From Rubrolithibacter danxiaensis (GTDB taxonomy: Bacteria > Bacteroidota > Bacteroidia > Sphingobacteriales > Sphingobacteriaceae): a DNA stretch of 64,000 bases. Location: assembly GCF_047272945.1 (NCBI RefSeq), contig NZ_JBKOPS010000005.1, forward strand, positions 248,001-312,000, in the 5' to 3' direction. Positions within the stretch are counted from its first letter, which is position 1, and the number at the start of each line of letters is the position of its first letter. Made by a program: the position numbers and the translations under genes. Below, in pieces: positions 63,901 to 64,000 of this stretch. A model generated the notes under the pieces. It was not told the origin of the DNA, did not search any database, and saw only the letters and a list, made by a program, of their open reading frames with translations.

Positions 63901-64000
63901 GCAGATCCAGATGGTAAAACCTGGCAAATCGCTCATAGCTCTGAAGTTACATTGTCTTGCGAAACATGGAGCAGCCATAGGGAAGGACGGGATGAAGAAC
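57955..64000 (+). CDS. Giant STAND-type NTPase with N-terminal nuclease-like domain (Avs-like), partial
   Basis: An uninterrupted frame from ATG 57955 runs to the window end without a stop (2015 codons so far). Residues about 10-120 look like a PD-(D/E)XK-type dsDNA nuclease domain of the Cap4/Mrr class: AGDVFHYRWAARR, Asp54 in EYVIDVSEY, and Gln72-x-Lys74 in DYYQLKHT. A P-loop NTPase follows, Walker A AAGGVGKS at 273-280 and Walker B LFILIDAAD at 372-380. The remaining 1600 residues are helical-repeat-like, then beta-rich. This order matches antiviral STAND (Avs) proteins that sense a phage protein and cut DNA. 3' end missing. Confidence 0.75.
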   Translation, partial: MSNNLVAYSRAGDVFHYRWAARRCLRLIYPNSFVRKIYIEGSPEPEKAGEYVIDVSEYSIEDAGKKKIDYYQLKHTTVQGDKPFTISDLKDTFTGFTARYLQHKKENKTDVSDISFTVITNRKFADSFKANLSAIIRKEKVDPIFKRTIESYTNLSEDDLVAFCRMLHLEDGEGNYNIQRDELRIELAQLIAGSIENAQIENLVALVQEKVLPDADGRINREDVLKRFGITSEKELYPAPAKWDELTNIIERRQYAILKDSIASLSHPVIVHAAGGVGKSVFCRQLINSLPEGSLGIAYDCFGAGSYRNRSESRHKHRDALVQIVNELASKGLCDPLIVQNTTLDEDIMRKFLQRIEASVKSLKKVTDEAQLFILIDAADNAEMAAIEYTQSCFAHELIRENMPDGCKLILLCRTERIHLLQPLSNVTKLELEPFSEKETLANLKKWFPDANEKDGIEFHRLTSGNPRVQANALDAKNDSTHELLDSLVPSGTSVEKQIELQLNAAISKIKDLIPQEHHHQINSICLGLASLPPHIPIDVLSKVANVSIDHVKSFVSDIGRSLWLYDTSIQFRDEPTETWFRNTFLATKENYEEYITALEPLAHQLPYIAEVLPQLYLQAGQYDKLIAIALSDDYLPENNPIDARNIRVYRLQFAFKAALKLKNFKDVIKLAMRAGEEVAGNQRQIALFRSNIDLLTTLQSKEKVQEIAFKRLLSSRWDGSENVYSASLLSGITDYRGEGRGYLRAAMNWLHIQFEEQRKNDDHYYQDGVEDDDVLELAYAHLNIHGVNGCTDFLFGLKPKEALFRTVQDLAERLVDLGRFNEINDLTGRFIREPYYLVATVSRLVEIGRFPQASETETCLNLLCSRKSRIEKSKDFFNDRVTPAIISFLEACIYNGLPTEKILRALNHYVPLRANRMVYSAHSSDERTIYLKALAIRVVLLNKPEVDIETISPDEFSSKKKNHELDNDFKEFKEVIYGLFPWYLLRAQILFDKQIKLLDVVGSVNETSIKARTSRYRSYDMLPYEIAEICAGILMFYQQGSNEDITEFYQRFLHNDKAFRLQDKSPLLRAACRAPHLLNIRQPLEHATYELTKTNNDDGPNEIANRYIAIARAVLVISPDDASVYFDKAIEVASKFGEELVPRWEAVVALAQRACVKQTAPDELAYRFIRCAELVGENVSREKHWSRSEAMRVCAKMSPGIAISALSRWRDRDIGRFEYQLEAMLIELVGSKTISASTGWALNRFFSYHQLNELLAICLENEPSDSIRQSLVDDAIYLLQIEGMGSVYWDKLKEIAVKNNISNEVLKSITNFYAQQNIKSASSEDITGKEQKWESKRDWDDIFKDLNIATPEGFAALIERFKSKQGKDDFKWPLRNLLKDAIIRLEEKSLWPFIDIIFLSEDINHYDVQGILSSMPEAWKGKVSYQAKFPGVVYKFGEHYAHELTNEYSFNSFKKELNLDEALTEKLIVGITSGLANGDEIADARQFFGFASLVSSYISEQDASELTDYSLSRFELHIAEDFGDGAWSKNLQVVGDASINVAGFIWSALGAPRAAVRWNAAHCVRKLADFNCTDIIDALVFWLNQDKVGAFGHHKFPFYNLHARQYLLIAFARIAIEKPAILRKHSNLFLQYALSQHHVIIQKFASDIIVEIENTFPGTYEAESLIAVKNMEKSNLPVQVENYQYSTDSYWHQQGEVEPGIDFHFGWDFDRYWYEPLGDVFGISSKQIEDLAANLIVKEWNLGEKNGYNNDPRVILWNRSNNDRETWHDHGSYPGTDNLDFYLSYHSMLVIAARLIQKMPVIRTRYNSDDEPWSDWLSRHLLTRPDGKWLADCRDPLPLNRPLWVSEEKKDTWQTEITEGDFLNYIQTETNGELWVNVKGGWHEKNNERTETISISTALVSPKTSDALLRALATCSDPYDYKLPYFDEEDMEIESGLFQLKGWINERHNSKELDEFDPYADEIDYPPYSLGSTIAEQLGLSADPDGKTWQIAHSSEVTLSCETWSSHREGRDEE

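Noticed and set aside
57955..64000. HsdR subunit of the type I system
   Set aside because: The frame has a QxK nuclease motif followed by a STAND P-loop and repeats; it lacks the helicase motor motifs of HsdR.

Overview
The window looks like chromosome of a member of the Bacteroidota, probably the Sphingobacteriales/Chitinophagales side (Pedobacter-, Mucilaginibacter- or Olivibacter-like; this placement is inference). The signs are many short-lipobox lipoproteins, weak or absent Shine-Dalgarno sites at many starts, a Bacteroidota-type mobilization set, an Hc1-like mini histone and a PAS-rich histidine kinase cluster. No rRNA or intact tRNA gene was seen.

Layout. (1) 0-8 kb: two divergent NCS2 nucleobase permeases, an isochorismatase-family amidohydrolase, a universal stress protein, a DUF1772-like membrane gene broken by an in-frame TGA, and PEP synthase. 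(2) 8-14.3 kb: CsbD stress protein, two PAS histidine kinases, two single-domain response regulators and small orphan genes. (3) 14.3-30 kb: a mobilizable element carrying SSB, DUF932, RadC-like, primase-like, MobC, relaxase and coupling protein genes. It has two structured inverted-repeat elements, an oriT candidate, and a minus-strand cargo operon (GNAT, MarR, frameshifted EamA transporter, GNAT, ketopantoate reductase-like, SDR). No integrase and no type IV secretion genes are visible. A DUF1016 nuclease gene and a histone H1-like gene sit at its right side. (4) 30-40 kb: housekeeping and stress enzymes (Tat-exported SDR, diacylglycerol kinase-like, SurE, alpha/beta hydrolases, SDR, zinc alcohol dehydrogenase, PQQ sugar dehydrogenase-like lipoprotein, HSL esterase) and a decayed SDR. 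(5) 40.2-48.3 kb: an eight-gene minus-strand operon of exported cupins, hydrolases, a carboxymuconolactone decarboxylase-like protein, a lipoprotein flavodoxin and two aldo/keto reductases, divergent from an AraC-type regulator. (6) 48.3-49.1 kb: a junction with a tRNA-end-like remnant, a strong terminator and a decayed small gene. (7) 49.1-64 kb: a defence island.

The defence island is the most interesting part. Seven genes (abiEi, abiEii, hsdS, a Septu PtuA-like AAA ATPase, a PtuB-like HNH nuclease, hsdM, and an unrecognised 533-residue protein with a PD...DxK nuclease motif) are packed with overlaps or gaps of 2 to 5 bases. The type I methylase and specificity genes are there, but no hsdR is visible. 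One reading is that the ATPase/HNH pair and the PD-(D/E)XK protein supply the cleavage arm. After a short decayed stretch comes a giant gene (at least 2015 codons, running off the window) with an N-terminal nuclease-like domain and a STAND-type P-loop NTPase, resembling antiviral Avs proteins.

All family calls are from motif reading of translations; no database search was possible.
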